From Aequorivita sublithincola DSM 14238 (GTDB taxonomy: Bacteria; Bacteroidota; Bacteroidia; Flavobacteriales; Flavobacteriaceae): 64,000 nt of DNA. The notes beneath the pieces were generated by a model that made no database searches, was not told the origin of the DNA, and saw only the letters and a program-made list of their open reading frames with translations. The stretch lies in contig NC_018013.1 of the NCBI RefSeq assembly GCF_000265385.1, positions 1,763,001 to 1,827,000 on the forward strand, given 5' to 3'. Position 1 is the stretch's first letter, and every line of letters begins with the position of its first letter. A program made the position numbers and the translations under genes. Positions 27,646 through 36,046 of the stretch are shown in pieces.

Positions 27646-28212
27646 TTTTTCTAAGGCCAATTCCTTTAACTTTTGAATGCACCTATATTTCTTATTCTTT
27701 GCAGAGGCTTCTTCTATTTTTAGACTTTCCGCAATGATCCGCAGCGACAGTTTATCAAAATAAAACTGCGTAAGCAAATCCTTGCAGGCTTGTCCAAGAT
27801 TTTCAAAAGCGGTCAAGGTTATGGATAGTTGTTCGTCTTCTTTTTCTAACTCGCCTATTTGTGTTGTTTCGTCTGCTTCAAGTTTATACATATTTTCATC
27901 TATAGAAACTGTTTTCTTTTTGTTCACATTTCTAGTTAAGTCTATCCATTTATTTTTAGCGATTGTAAATAGATATGCCTCTATTTCTTTTTTATTTTTT
28001 GGTCTGAATTTTCCCGTGCTCAATTTTTTCCAACAAGCAAAATATGCTTCCTGAAAAACATCGTTGGCATTATCTAAAGTGCCTCCATTTTTAAGAATGT
28101 AATATTTGGTTTTAGGATATTCAGTAATATAAAACGCTCTAATGGGTGCTTCTTTATTATTTAAAAAAGCGTCCAGCAATGCAAATTGATCTTGAGTAAG
28201 TGTATCTTCCAT
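27634..28212 (-). CDS. ECF-type RNA polymerase sigma factor
   Basis: 192 aa. Region 2 (about 30-100) includes NDVFQEAYFACWKK and AYLFTIAKNKWID, the core-binding and -10 recognition helices. Region 4 (about 128-185) is a helix-turn-helix: ACKDLLTQFYFDKLSLRIIAESL then SAKNKKYRCIQKLKEL. It is first in an operon with a TPR membrane protein and a CHAT protein. Its upstream region carries the same promoter-like element (28324-28359) as the neighbouring T9SS genes, consistent with autoregulation. Its last three codons and stop fall in the 7-bp tandem array. Confidence 0.9.
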   Translation of the reverse strand: MEDTLTQDQFALLDAFLNNKEAPIRAFYITEYPKTKYYILKNGGTLDNANDVFQEAYFACWKKLSTGKFRPKNKKEIEAYLFTIAKNKWIDLTRNVNKKKTVSIDENMYKLEADETTQIGELEKEDEQLSITLTAFENLGQACKDLLTQFYFDKLSLRIIAESLKIEEASAKNKKYRCIQKLKELALEKSSQ

Positions 28213-28323
28213 AGAATAGGTACGGAAATATACAATTTTTTTTAGTCAATGTTGCGACTCAATTTAATTACGATTTATGATCTATCTTCAAATTAAACTT
28301 CATGATTTACCTCGTTTAATTGG

Positions 28324-28359
28324 ATAACGAAGGAATGAAAAAAGGTCATCAATTTTTAG
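28324..28359 (-). promoter_or_regulatory. Shared ECF-like promoter element, copy g (sigma gene)
   Basis: Minus strand: CTAAAAATT, GATGACC (complement of 28344-28350), 14 bp, CGTTAT (complement of 28324-28329). About 111 bp upstream of the sigma ATG. Identical in arrangement to the T9SS gene promoters. Confidence 0.6.
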
Positions 28360-28447
28360 AGGAAAGAGGAAAGAATAGAGAAAAAAGACGGATGACCGAG
28401 GCCAGATGACAGAAAAGATGAGTTCGTTAATCTTTACTGTAATAAAA

Positions 28448-28471
28448 AATGCCTCATATTTCAGGGGCATT
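28448..28471 (-). terminator. Degenerate terminator of the lost T9SS gene
   Basis: AATGCCTC / GGGGCATT hairpin with the same loop ATATTTCA as at 14468 and 17935 but one G-T pair. It sits 37 bp after the remnant's stop codon. Confidence 0.6.
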
Positions 28472-28508
28472 TCCGGTTGGTTTACAACCTTACAAGCTAT
28501 TGAACGAT

Positions 28509-28560
28509 CTATTGTTTTATAATCCTTAAAGTGTTTGATCCTTCTTTAGCAGTGCTTATT
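28509..28560 (-). pseudogene. 3' remnant of a T9SS-exported protein gene
   Basis: Reading the minus strand to the TAG at 28509-28511 gives ISTAKEGSNTLRIIKQ, the exact ending of the sorting domain of the subtilase at 17.9 kb (one conservative difference). Upstream of that the frame is lost within about 50 bp, and a promoter-like element (28593-28625) follows directly. An internal deletion seems to have removed the signal peptide and body, leaving both ends. Confidence 0.8.
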
Positions 28561-28592
28561 TCTCGTCCCACTGTTTTTAGAACTATATTCCT

Positions 28593-28625
28593 ACATCGAA
28601 ACAGTTTTGAAATGTCATCGCTTTA
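28593..28625 (-). promoter_or_regulatory. Relic ECF-like promoter element, copy h
   Basis: Minus strand: GATGACA (complement of 28613-28619), 14 bp, CGATGT (complement of 28593-28598), with the upstream A tract decayed. It faces the T9SS remnant and probably drives nothing now. Confidence 0.45.
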
Positions 28626-28639
28626 ATTGAAAAGAAGTT

Positions 28640-28647
28640 TATTTTTG
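28640..28647 (+). promoter_or_regulatory. Candidate -7 box for mvaD
   Basis: TATTTTTG fits the Bacteroidota -7 consensus TAnnTTTG, 44 bp before the mvaD ATG. No -33 TTTG at the canonical distance is obvious. Confidence 0.35.
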
Positions 28648-28691
28648 TTTTTTAAAGGAAACGAGATTGAAGGGAAACACGAACCAAGACT

Positions 28692-29804
28692 ATGATTGAA
28701 AAACAATTTATTTCAAAGCTGTCCGCCAATTCATTGGAAGAAAAGTTTAAAACATTGGAAAAAGGTGCTGTTTCCTGGCAATCGCCCAGTAACATTGCCT
28801 TAGTAAAATATTGGGGTAAATATGGTGAACAATTGCCTATGAATGCCTCGGTTAGTTTTACGTTGAAGAATTGCAACACTAAAACTTTGTTGTCTTTTGA
28901 AAAGAAGAATTCTGAAGGTTTTGATTTTGAAGTTTTTCTAGACGGAAAAAGAGAAGTTTCTTTCGAACCGAAGATTCTGAAATTCTTTGAAAGAGTTGAA
29001 GTGTCTTTACCATTTCTAAAAAATTATAAATTTAAAATTAAAACCACTAACAGTTTTCCACATAGTAGCGGTATTGCTTCATCTGCCAGCGGGATGAGTG
29101 CGCTAGCGCTTTGTTTAATGGATATGGAAAGGCAATTTCAGCCAGAAATTTCGGAAGCTTATTTCAATGAAAAAGCATCTTTTCTTTCGCGATTAGGTTC
29201 AGGAAGTGCCTGTAGAAGCATTGAGGGCCCGCTAATTGTTTGGGGCGAACATCCCGAAATTGAAGGTAGTAGCAATCTCTTCGGAAGTAAATATCCATTT
29301 GAAGTTCACGAAAATTTCAAAAATTATCAAGACACAATTCTGCTCGTTGACAAAGGTGAAAAGCAAGTTAGCAGCACAATTGGTCACGATTTAATGCACA
29401 ACCATCCTTTTGCCGAACAACGATTTAAACAAGCAAACGATAATCTTTCAAAACTAATCCCAGTTTTTAAAAATGGCGACCTTCCAGAATTCATAAAAAT
29501 TGTAGAAAGTGAAGCATTATCTCTTCACGCAATGATGCTAACCTCAATGCCTTATTTTATCTTGATGAAACCAAACACTTTGGAAATCATCAATCGCATT
29601 TGGAAGTTTAGAAATGAAACTGGAAGCAACGTTTGTTTTACACTAGATGCTGGAGCCAATGTACACGTGCTTTATCCTGAAATTGAAAAAAAGGCCATTT
29701 CAGAATTCATTAAAAAAGAACTCTCTCAATTCTGTAAAAATGGTGAGTTTATTGAAGATAAGGTTGGTTTGGGGGCTGAAAGAATATCGAACACTAAATT
29801 TTAA
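28692..29804 (+). CDS. mvaD: Diphosphomevalonate decarboxylase
   Basis: 370 aa, a GHMP-fold enzyme that makes isopentenyl diphosphate from mevalonate diphosphate with ATP. Signatures: SPSNIALVKYWGKYGEQLP (about 31-49), PHSSGIASSASGMSALAL (about 120-138, phosphate-binding loop), SRLGSGSACRSIEGP (about 174-188), and the late CFTLDAGANVHVLYP with the catalytic Asp region. Length is a little above the usual ~330 because of an N-terminal extension. Together with the mevalonate kinase gene at 33.6 kb it marks a mevalonate pathway, standard for Flavobacteriaceae. Promoter box at 28640-28647. Confidence 0.92.
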   Translation: MIEKQFISKLSANSLEEKFKTLEKGAVSWQSPSNIALVKYWGKYGEQLPMNASVSFTLKNCNTKTLLSFEKKNSEGFDFEVFLDGKREVSFEPKILKFFERVEVSLPFLKNYKFKIKTTNSFPHSSGIASSASGMSALALCLMDMERQFQPEISEAYFNEKASFLSRLGSGSACRSIEGPLIVWGEHPEIEGSSNLFGSKYPFEVHENFKNYQDTILLVDKGEKQVSSTIGHDLMHNHPFAEQRFKQANDNLSKLIPVFKNGDLPEFIKIVESEALSLHAMMLTSMPYFILMKPNTLEIINRIWKFRNETGSNVCFTLDAGANVHVLYPEIEKKAISEFIKKELSQFCKNGEFIEDKVGLGAERISNTKF

Positions 29805-29875
29805 ATAATGAATAACAAAGTTTTGAACTTGGAATGTACTTCGATATTCATTATTCTACGGTTCAATTTTCAGAG

Positions 29876-32800
29876 TTAATCCTGTTTGTTACGTTTGTAT
29901 TGAAATATTAAAATTAGCAAGGCGAGCGCTACAATTACCGCTAAAACATACCACCACCAAGCCACGCTATTGCTTAAATCTATTGGTGTAGTATCACCAA
30001 TTAAAACCAATCCTGCCCAATACTGTGGCGCTGATGTTCTACCTTCGGCTGTTGCTAGATAGCTAAGTTTCGCTTTTCGTAAGGCTTCATCTTTTGGCAT
30101 TCCTTCAGAAAGGTTATTATAAAAAAACCTAACTATTTTTGCGCTGGATTCTTCATCTATTTCCCAAAGACTGGTCAAGATACTTTCGCTGCCTGCATAA
30201 TTAAAAGCGTGTGCCAAAGAAATCATTCCTTCACCAGCTTGGTAGGTTGGTTTTCCAGTTTCGCAAGCAGTGAGAATGGCAAGATTTGAAGATAAATCTA
30301 TGTTGTAGATTTCGTAGGAATACAGCGAGTTTTCATCATAATTCTCTTTGCCATCCGTCGTTTTTGCAAAAATGAGACGACTCAATTCTGGGCTAATGTT
30401 ATTGCTTTCGGCGTGAGTACCAATGTGAATTATTTTGTGCTCCTTTGCTTTATTTATAAACAGATCCTTACTGGCGTTTTCGTTTATAAAGTAATTACCG
30501 TCAAAAACTTTGGCGTATTGTTTCACCAAATCTTCACTAAATGGCTGCGGTAAAAGCGTTAAATATGTTTTATCCAACGCCATGGAGTCTTCGATTGTAA
30601 GTTTGTACTCCTCTTTCATTTTATTATTAAAACCCGGCGCAAAGGCTATAAATTCTGAAGAATAATCCGCAACCTTCCTTTTGTCTTTATAAAGTAGCAA
30701 ACTAAAATTATAGGAAATATCATACTTAGCCAATAAACTTATAGTTGCCATTTCCTTAAAATTACGCATCGGTTTTGTGGTAAGCGTTTCAAAACTAAGA
30801 TTGAAAAGCTCGCGATCTGGCACAATTACTACTTTCTGGGTTTGTACATACTTTTCCAATGGAAACCATAAGGCGCGGTACAATTCATAAAGAATGGGAC
30901 GCATTTTTTCAACTGAAAACTCATCATTTTGTAGTTTGGGAATATAGTTTTTTACGTTTGAATAGTTCAGTTTTATCATTTTCTTGATGGAAGGCGAAAC
31001 CACATAAACGTAGAGTTCATCTTCAATAAAAATATACCGAACTACAGTTGTGTTATCAGGTATTTTCTGTTGAAGATCATTCATTGGCTCTTCCAAAGTG
31101 GCGTAACGCATTTTGTAATATTTGGGATAATTTTGCTTTAAAGAATCCAGAAATTGCTCCCAATTTTCAGAAGCTTCAAAGAATGGAGCAATGCTACTAT
31201 TTTCAGAATCGTTTAGGGAGGAAACCATTTTGCTTTTCAATTGGTTTTCTCGTAAAACGACTTTTTCTGGAATATGCTTAAAAGCCACGTTCTCCCGAAG
31301 ATTTAATCGGGAACGGATGCGGTTGTAAATGCTGGATTCGTGAAGGGAAATCAATTTATCTAGATATATTTCGTCTTTGGTTATTTGGAAAAGCTCAAGC
31401 CTTAGTTTTTCAGCGAAATTCAAAAGTTCTTCGTTTTCGGTTATCAAAAGCGTAACATCTTCACTATTGCTAACTACTTTTTTTCGCTGGTCCAAAATGG
31501 AAATACCTTCTTCCATTTGCTGTAATAGATCTTTCAGAAAAAATGGATTTTTATTTTCTGTAGCATAATATTTTGATTTAGCATTGATAAGCAATGCCTG
31601 CGGTTTTCTGTATTGACTAAGTATAGAATCTGAAGAAGTGATTTTCTCGCCTTCTTTTAAAATATTAAAACAAAGTGCTTCGTCGCTATATTTTATTGCT
31701 TCTTTATAATCTCTTAAAAGAAAATGAACCTGCGCCAGATTCACAGTGTGATAAAACTCCTGAAGCGTGTTTTTGAAGTCGCCAGTATGTGTGAAATTGT
31801 AAGTTTCCTTGGCGAGAGAAATTGCTTTGTCGCGTTTTTGGTTTTTTGCAGCGAAGATGGAATATTCCAAAAGTGCGTCTAGAAAATCTTTGGTGTACGT
31901 ATTTCCCATAGACTTTCGGTAAATGGCTTCCGCTTTTTCATAAAATAAAGTTGCGTTTTCCACATCGTCCAAAGAATCATAAATCGTGGCGCGGGTTGAC
32001 AGCGCGGCGGCTTCCCAATATAAATCTGCACCAGGACTGGTTTTTAAAAGTTCCAAAGCTTGGTCTGCATTTACTGCGGCACCCTCAAAATCGCGACTTG
32101 CCGTTTTTGCCTCTGCAAGAATAATGTTTGAGATTATCAGGTTAATATCGTTCTTTTCAAAAAGTTTTTTTTTCTGTTCAAAGGAATATTCAATGAGTTC
32201 CTGAGATCTGGAATATTCGCCTAATGTGTTATAAAAAGTAGCCATATTGTCAATGGTCACACATTGATGATTTTTTGCTTTATAGATTCGCGCTTCATCT
32301 GTGGAGCGATTTATATATTCCTGAAATCCTGCAATGGCTTCTTCGGAAATAGCTATGGCTTCACGGTTTTTACCTAAGGCATTCCACAAAACCGCAAGAT
32401 TCAACTTCACTAAGGCTGGGCGATAGTAACGGTTCATAATATCCGTTTCGTCTGTCTTTTCTAATACTTTCACGGCTTCCTGAAAATAGAACTTTGCACT
32501 GTCTAGCTTGGCTTCTTGCCACATCATTCCACCAAGGGCGTTATATACTTGGTTGTAGAAAACATAGTCCTCTTTCCCGCTTTTCTTCAAAAGGCGCAAT
32601 GCTTTTTGGTAGTGCTTGTTTGCTAATTGAAAATCGCCCATTTTGGAAGCGTAATACCCTTGTCTGTATTGAACTCCAGCAACGTCAGTATTCTTTGGCT
32701 CTGTATTTTTAAGGGCGAACGCAGTGGCTGAAGCAAGATTATCATACGCTTTTTGATGCTGCCCGGCGTCATCGTATATCCAGCCTATTTCCGTTATGGC

Positions 32801-33127
32801 TTCAACTACAAAATGCGGGGAAGCGTTATTTCGTATTTCTTCGGTAAGAGCTTCGGCTTTTTTGATTGCTAGTTTTTTGTCGTTGTTGTTCAGCTTAAAA
32901 CTTCCTTCAAATTGGATATAATTGTAGAGACTGTCGTATATTTTTTCAGTGCGATAAAAAGAGATATTTTTTGAAACTTCAGCTCGAGCTTTAGCTAAAG
33001 AATCCTGCTCCACCAAGGTTTGGATGTCTTTTACAGTCGAAATTTTCTGCTGCGAAAAAACCGAATTTATGCAGCATATAAACGCAAGTAAAAATACAAA
33101 AAGGACTCTTTGGTTTTTGAACGCCAT
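29876..33127 (-). CDS. Membrane-anchored TPR-CHAT domain protein, copy 2
   Basis: 1083 aa from the Met at 33127, chosen because the signal peptide MAFKNQRVLFVFLLAFICC begins there; an upstream ATG at 33175 would add 16 residues. TPR repeats fill the N-terminal ~600 residues. The CHAT domain has HIGTHAES (His about 905) and LTACETG (Cys about 955). A transmembrane segment near the end (WWWYVLAVIVALALLILIF) and a basic tail match copy 1. The CHAT halves of the two copies are strongly alike (NSLYSYEIYN, GEGMISLAHAFNYAGSESIL), the TPR halves less so. Unlike copy 1 it has no sigma/anti-sigma genes beside it and no shared promoter element. It is convergent with mvaD. Confidence 0.86.
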   Translation of the reverse strand: MAFKNQRVLFVFLLAFICCINSVFSQQKISTVKDIQTLVEQDSLAKARAEVSKNISFYRTEKIYDSLYNYIQFEGSFKLNNNDKKLAIKKAEALTEEIRNNASPHFVVEAITEIGWIYDDAGQHQKAYDNLASATAFALKNTEPKNTDVAGVQYRQGYYASKMGDFQLANKHYQKALRLLKKSGKEDYVFYNQVYNALGGMMWQEAKLDSAKFYFQEAVKVLEKTDETDIMNRYYRPALVKLNLAVLWNALGKNREAIAISEEAIAGFQEYINRSTDEARIYKAKNHQCVTIDNMATFYNTLGEYSRSQELIEYSFEQKKKLFEKNDINLIISNIILAEAKTASRDFEGAAVNADQALELLKTSPGADLYWEAAALSTRATIYDSLDDVENATLFYEKAEAIYRKSMGNTYTKDFLDALLEYSIFAAKNQKRDKAISLAKETYNFTHTGDFKNTLQEFYHTVNLAQVHFLLRDYKEAIKYSDEALCFNILKEGEKITSSDSILSQYRKPQALLINAKSKYYATENKNPFFLKDLLQQMEEGISILDQRKKVVSNSEDVTLLITENEELLNFAEKLRLELFQITKDEIYLDKLISLHESSIYNRIRSRLNLRENVAFKHIPEKVVLRENQLKSKMVSSLNDSENSSIAPFFEASENWEQFLDSLKQNYPKYYKMRYATLEEPMNDLQQKIPDNTTVVRYIFIEDELYVYVVSPSIKKMIKLNYSNVKNYIPKLQNDEFSVEKMRPILYELYRALWFPLEKYVQTQKVVIVPDRELFNLSFETLTTKPMRNFKEMATISLLAKYDISYNFSLLLYKDKRKVADYSSEFIAFAPGFNNKMKEEYKLTIEDSMALDKTYLTLLPQPFSEDLVKQYAKVFDGNYFINENASKDLFINKAKEHKIIHIGTHAESNNISPELSRLIFAKTTDGKENYDENSLYSYEIYNIDLSSNLAILTACETGKPTYQAGEGMISLAHAFNYAGSESILTSLWEIDEESSAKIVRFFYNNLSEGMPKDEALRKAKLSYLATAEGRTSAPQYWAGLVLIGDTTPIDLSNSVAWWWYVLAVIVALALLILIFQYKRNKQD

Positions 33128-33319
33128 AGTATGGTGGAACTTCAATAGAAAATATGTTCGCGGGGATAAGTTCAAGAAAGATACAAAATATATTTGATTG
33201 ATGTGTTTTAAATCGATGGTGTGCTTCTTAAAACGTTTCCGATGAGACTAGTTATCATTTATAAAGTATATTGATTCTTCCATTATTTGTGTGAAAGGAG
33301 ATGAAAACTTTTTAAACAG

Positions 33320-33449
33320 GACCTAAGACGAAAAGACGTAAGACATAGGACTATTAAAAGAACAGCTGTTTTTGGTCTTACGCCCTAAGTCATATAGTCT
33401 TATGTCAGTTTATAAAAATTAATATCAAATTATCTCCACAACATTCATT
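33320..33449. repeat. Dispersed palindromic repeat, copy 2
   Basis: Matches 7012-7139 over its length with scattered differences: GTAAGACATAGGAC and GGTCTTACGCCC are complementary arms, then GTCTTATGTCAGTTT and ATTAATATCAAATTATCTCC. Confidence 0.65.
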
Positions 33450-33508
33450 GGATAACCAACTTATTATTTCTTAATATAATTTTCTGAATCCATCATTGTT
33501 AAAAACCG

Positions 33509-33516
33509 TATCTTTG
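33509..33516 (+). promoter_or_regulatory. Candidate -7 box for mevalonate kinase
   Basis: TATCTTTG fits TAnnTTTG, 56 bp before the ATG at 33573. The -33 part is not clear. Confidence 0.4.
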
Positions 33517-33572
33517 CGGTAAGTATCGTTTATAAAAACAAAAACTGTACTTTTATAGTTAATTACACGCCT

Positions 33573-34511
33573 ATGCACGGTCCACTTTTTTACTCAAAAA
33601 TTCTTCTTTTCGGTGAATATGGAATCATTAAAGATTCCAAAGGACTTTCCATTCCGTATAATTTCTATAATGGTGCGTTGAAAATTGATAAGCATCATAC
33701 CATTTCTACCCACAAATCCAACGGCAACTTAAAAAGGTTTGTTGATTATTTGGAAACGCTTCAAACAGAAAATCCAAAATTGGTTTCTTTTGATATGGAA
33801 GCGTTAAAAAGTGATGTGGAAAATGGTTTGTATTTTGACAGCAGCATCCCGCAAGGTTATGGTGTGGGCAGTAGTGGTGCTTTAGTAGCCGCTATTTACG
33901 ATAAATACGCAAATGATAAAATCACTGTTCTTGAAAATCTTACGCGCGAAAAACTACTTTCATTAAAAAATATTTTCGCCGAAATGGAATCTTTTTTCCA
34001 CGGAAAATCTTCTGGTTTAGACCCGTTAAATAGTTATTTGAGTCTTCCTATTTTAATCAATTCCAAAGACAATATTGAGCCAGCAGGAATTCCTTCGCAA
34101 ACCGAAAATGGAAAAGGAGCCGTCTTTTTATTAGACAGCGGAAGCACGGGCGAAACCGCGCCAATGGTTCAGATTTTTATGGAAAATATGAAGCAGGAAG
34201 GTTTTCGCAATATGCTTAAGGATCAATTTGTAAAACATACCGACGCCTGTGTGGAAAACTTTCTACAAGGCGATGTTAAAACCTTATTTGGAAATATTAA
34301 AGAGCTTTCAAAAGTAGTTCTCGATAATTTCAAACCGATGATTCCCACACAATTCCACAAACTTTGGAAAAAGGGAATTGATAGCAATGCCTATTACCTA
34401 AAACTTTGTGGTTCTGGCGGTGGTGGCTATATGCTTGGCTTCACAGAAGATATTGATAAGGCACGCAAAGCGTTGAAAGATTATAAACTTGAGGTGGTTT
34501 ATAGTTTTTAA
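33573..34511 (+). CDS. Mevalonate kinase-like GHMP kinase
   Basis: 312 aa. Starts with HGPLFYSKILLFGEYGII, the N-terminal GHMP strand, then IPQGYGVGSSGALVAAIY (about 90-107, the ATP-binding GHMP signature). FHGKSSGLDPLNSYLS contains the Ser/Asp of the active site region, and LCGSGGGGYMLGF is the third motif. This fits the Flavobacteriaceae mevalonate kinase family. With mvaD it supplies isoprenoid precursors. No phosphomevalonate kinase is in the window. It is 47 bp upstream of the UbiA gene, so the two are probably co-transcribed: precursor synthesis next to a prenyl-transfer step. Confidence 0.85.
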   Translation: MHGPLFYSKILLFGEYGIIKDSKGLSIPYNFYNGALKIDKHHTISTHKSNGNLKRFVDYLETLQTENPKLVSFDMEALKSDVENGLYFDSSIPQGYGVGSSGALVAAIYDKYANDKITVLENLTREKLLSLKNIFAEMESFFHGKSSGLDPLNSYLSLPILINSKDNIEPAGIPSQTENGKGAVFLLDSGSTGETAPMVQIFMENMKQEGFRNMLKDQFVKHTDACVENFLQGDVKTLFGNIKELSKVVLDNFKPMIPTQFHKLWKKGIDSNAYYLKLCGSGGGGYMLGFTEDIDKARKALKDYKLEVVYSF

Positions 34512-34558
34512 ATAGCTTTTCTGAGATTTATTTCAGACTCCTTCAACTCTAAAATTGT

Positions 34559-35470
34559 ATGCTGAACCGAAAACAAAAACTCTTCCTCTTAAAGTTTTTT
34601 AGCCTGTTTTCTGTGGTTCGTGGCTACAATATTCTAATTATTGTAATCGCACAATATCTTACCAGTATTTACATTTTGGCGCCAGACTTGCTTGTTCGCC
34701 GTGTTTTGTTTGATGTGAATTTATTGATGTTGGTCTTAGCGTCATCTTCAGCAATTGCGAGTGGTTACATTATAAACAGTTTTTACGACAGCGAAAAAGA
34801 TTTAATAAATCGTCCACGGAAGACAATGTTGGATAGACTTGTAAGCCAGCGTACCAAGCTCTCGGCATATTTTGTACTCAACTTTTTGTCGGTCGTTTTT
34901 GCGAGTTATGTTTCGTTTAAAGCGGTATTGTTTTTCTCTATTTATATTTTTTTTCTATGGTTTTATTCCCACAAACTAAAGAAATATCCTTTCATAGGTA
35001 ACATAACAGCGGCCATTCTTGCTGTAATTCCGTTTTTTGCAATTTTTGTGCATTACGGTAATTTTGACATCGTGATTTTCGTGCACGCCACTTTTCTTTT
35101 TTTATTGATTGCTATGCGCGAATTAGTAAAAGACCTTGAAAATATAAAAGGAGATTTAACCCACGGTTACAATACCATTCCAGTGGTTTATGGCGAGAAA
35201 TATTCAAAAGAAATGCTTACAGTTTTAAGCATTTTAACCCTTGCGCCAATCATTTTACTCATCACAAAGTTTAAGCAAGAAATAGGATATATGGATTATT
35301 ATTTTTACGCAAGTATCGCCGGGTTGGCTGTGTTTCTTACTGTTTTATGGTATTCAAAAAACAAAATTCATTATATGGTTTTACACAATATTTTGAAGTT
35401 TGCCATTGTTATTGGTGTTTTCAGTATTGTACTAATTCACGTAAATTTATTGCTTCACCGATTTTTATAA
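34559..35470 (+). CDS. UbiA-family prenyltransferase (geranylgeranylglycerol-phosphate geranylgeranyltransferase-like)
   Basis: 303 aa with about eight or nine membrane segments. The first Asp-rich motif is N73-SFY-D77-SEK-D81 (NSFYDSEKDLINRP). The second is DLENIKGDLTHGYNTIPV on the next cytoplasmic loop. Both bind Mg-prenyl diphosphate in UbiA enzymes. The closest named group in Bacteroidota is geranylgeranylglycerol-phosphate geranylgeranyltransferase; the true acceptor is not determined. Co-directional with the mevalonate kinase gene, convergent with the TrmH-type gene 27 bp beyond its stop. Confidence 0.83.
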   Translation: MLNRKQKLFLLKFFSLFSVVRGYNILIIVIAQYLTSIYILAPDLLVRRVLFDVNLLMLVLASSSAIASGYIINSFYDSEKDLINRPRKTMLDRLVSQRTKLSAYFVLNFLSVVFASYVSFKAVLFFSIYIFFLWFYSHKLKKYPFIGNITAAILAVIPFFAIFVHYGNFDIVIFVHATFLFLLIAMRELVKDLENIKGDLTHGYNTIPVVYGEKYSKEMLTVLSILTLAPIILLITKFKQEIGYMDYYFYASIAGLAVFLTVLWYSKNKIHYMVLHNILKFAIVIGVFSIVLIHVNLLLHRFL

Positions 35471-35497
35471 AACTTACTTTTTTCTACCAACTACGAG

Positions 35498-36046
35498 CTA
35501 AAGTCTATCAATTTTACTCAGTTTCACAAACAGATCCCAGACAACGACCCCAACACTTACTGAAATATTAAGCGAATGCTTTGTTCCAAACTGCGGAATT
35601 TCTATCACCGCATCACTCTCAGTAACCACTTTTTGTTGAACACCTTTCACTTCATTTCCAAAAATTATTGCGTAAGTCAATTCCTTTTGCACGGAAAAAT
35701 CGTTGAGGTTTACGGCGAGTTCAGCTTGTTCTATTGAAGCTATAAATACACCTTCATTTTGCAGTTTTGAAACCACTTCCATAATATTTTCGGCATATTC
35801 CCAATCCACACTATCCGTTGCGCCTAATGCGGTTTTTTGGATGTCTTTGTGCGGAGGCTGCGCCGTAATACCGCAGAGGTAGATTTTTTTAATTAAAAAA
35901 GCATCCGCCGTTCTGAAAACAGAGCCTATATTATTTAAACTTCTAATGTTGTCAAGAATAATTATTAGTGGCGTTTTCTCCGAAGCCTTATATTCTTTAG
36001 GATTAATGCGGTCTAGTTCGCTGTTTTTTAACTTTCGGTTTTTCAT
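35498..36046 (-). CDS. TrmH/SpoU-family RNA 2'-O-methyltransferase
   Basis: 182 aa, only the SPOUT catalytic domain. Motif 1 is LDNIRSLNNIGSVFRTADAF, with the conserved Asn and Arg. Motif 2 is YAIIFGNEVKGVQQ. Motif 3 is IEIPQFGTKHSLNISVSVGVVVWD, the SAM-binding trefoil knot. It lacks the N-terminal substrate domain of RlmB, so it is likelier a tRNA (TrmH-like) than a 23S enzyme, but the target is not settled. Divergent from mutS. Confidence 0.85.
   Translation of the reverse strand: MKNRKLKNSELDRINPKEYKASEKTPLIIILDNIRSLNNIGSVFRTADAFLIKKIYLCGITAQPPHKDIQKTALGATDSVDWEYAENIMEVVSKLQNEGVFIASIEQAELAVNLNDFSVQKELTYAIIFGNEVKGVQQKVVTESDAVIEIPQFGTKHSLNISVSVGVVVWDLFVKLSKIDRL

Larger units (their letters stand above)
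28213..28691. other. Region between sigma gene and mvaD: promoter plus gene remnant
   Basis: About 479 bp. From left to right: sigma leader (28213-28323), promoter copy g, a purine-rich spacer, a degenerate terminator (28448-28471), the tail of a lost T9SS gene (28509-28560), the promoter copy h that once belonged to it, then the mvaD promoter region. Confidence 0.65.
33128..33572. other. Divergent intergenic region with dispersed repeat
   Basis: About 445 bp between the CHAT gene and the mevalonate kinase gene. It holds repeat copy 2 (33320-33449) and a candidate -7 box for the kinase (33509-33516). No ORF of note. Confidence 0.6.

Noticed and set aside
28387..28410. Plus-strand GATGACC near 28.39 kb as another promoter copy
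   Set aside because: No CGT-type -10 at 14-15 bp and no A tract; not counted.
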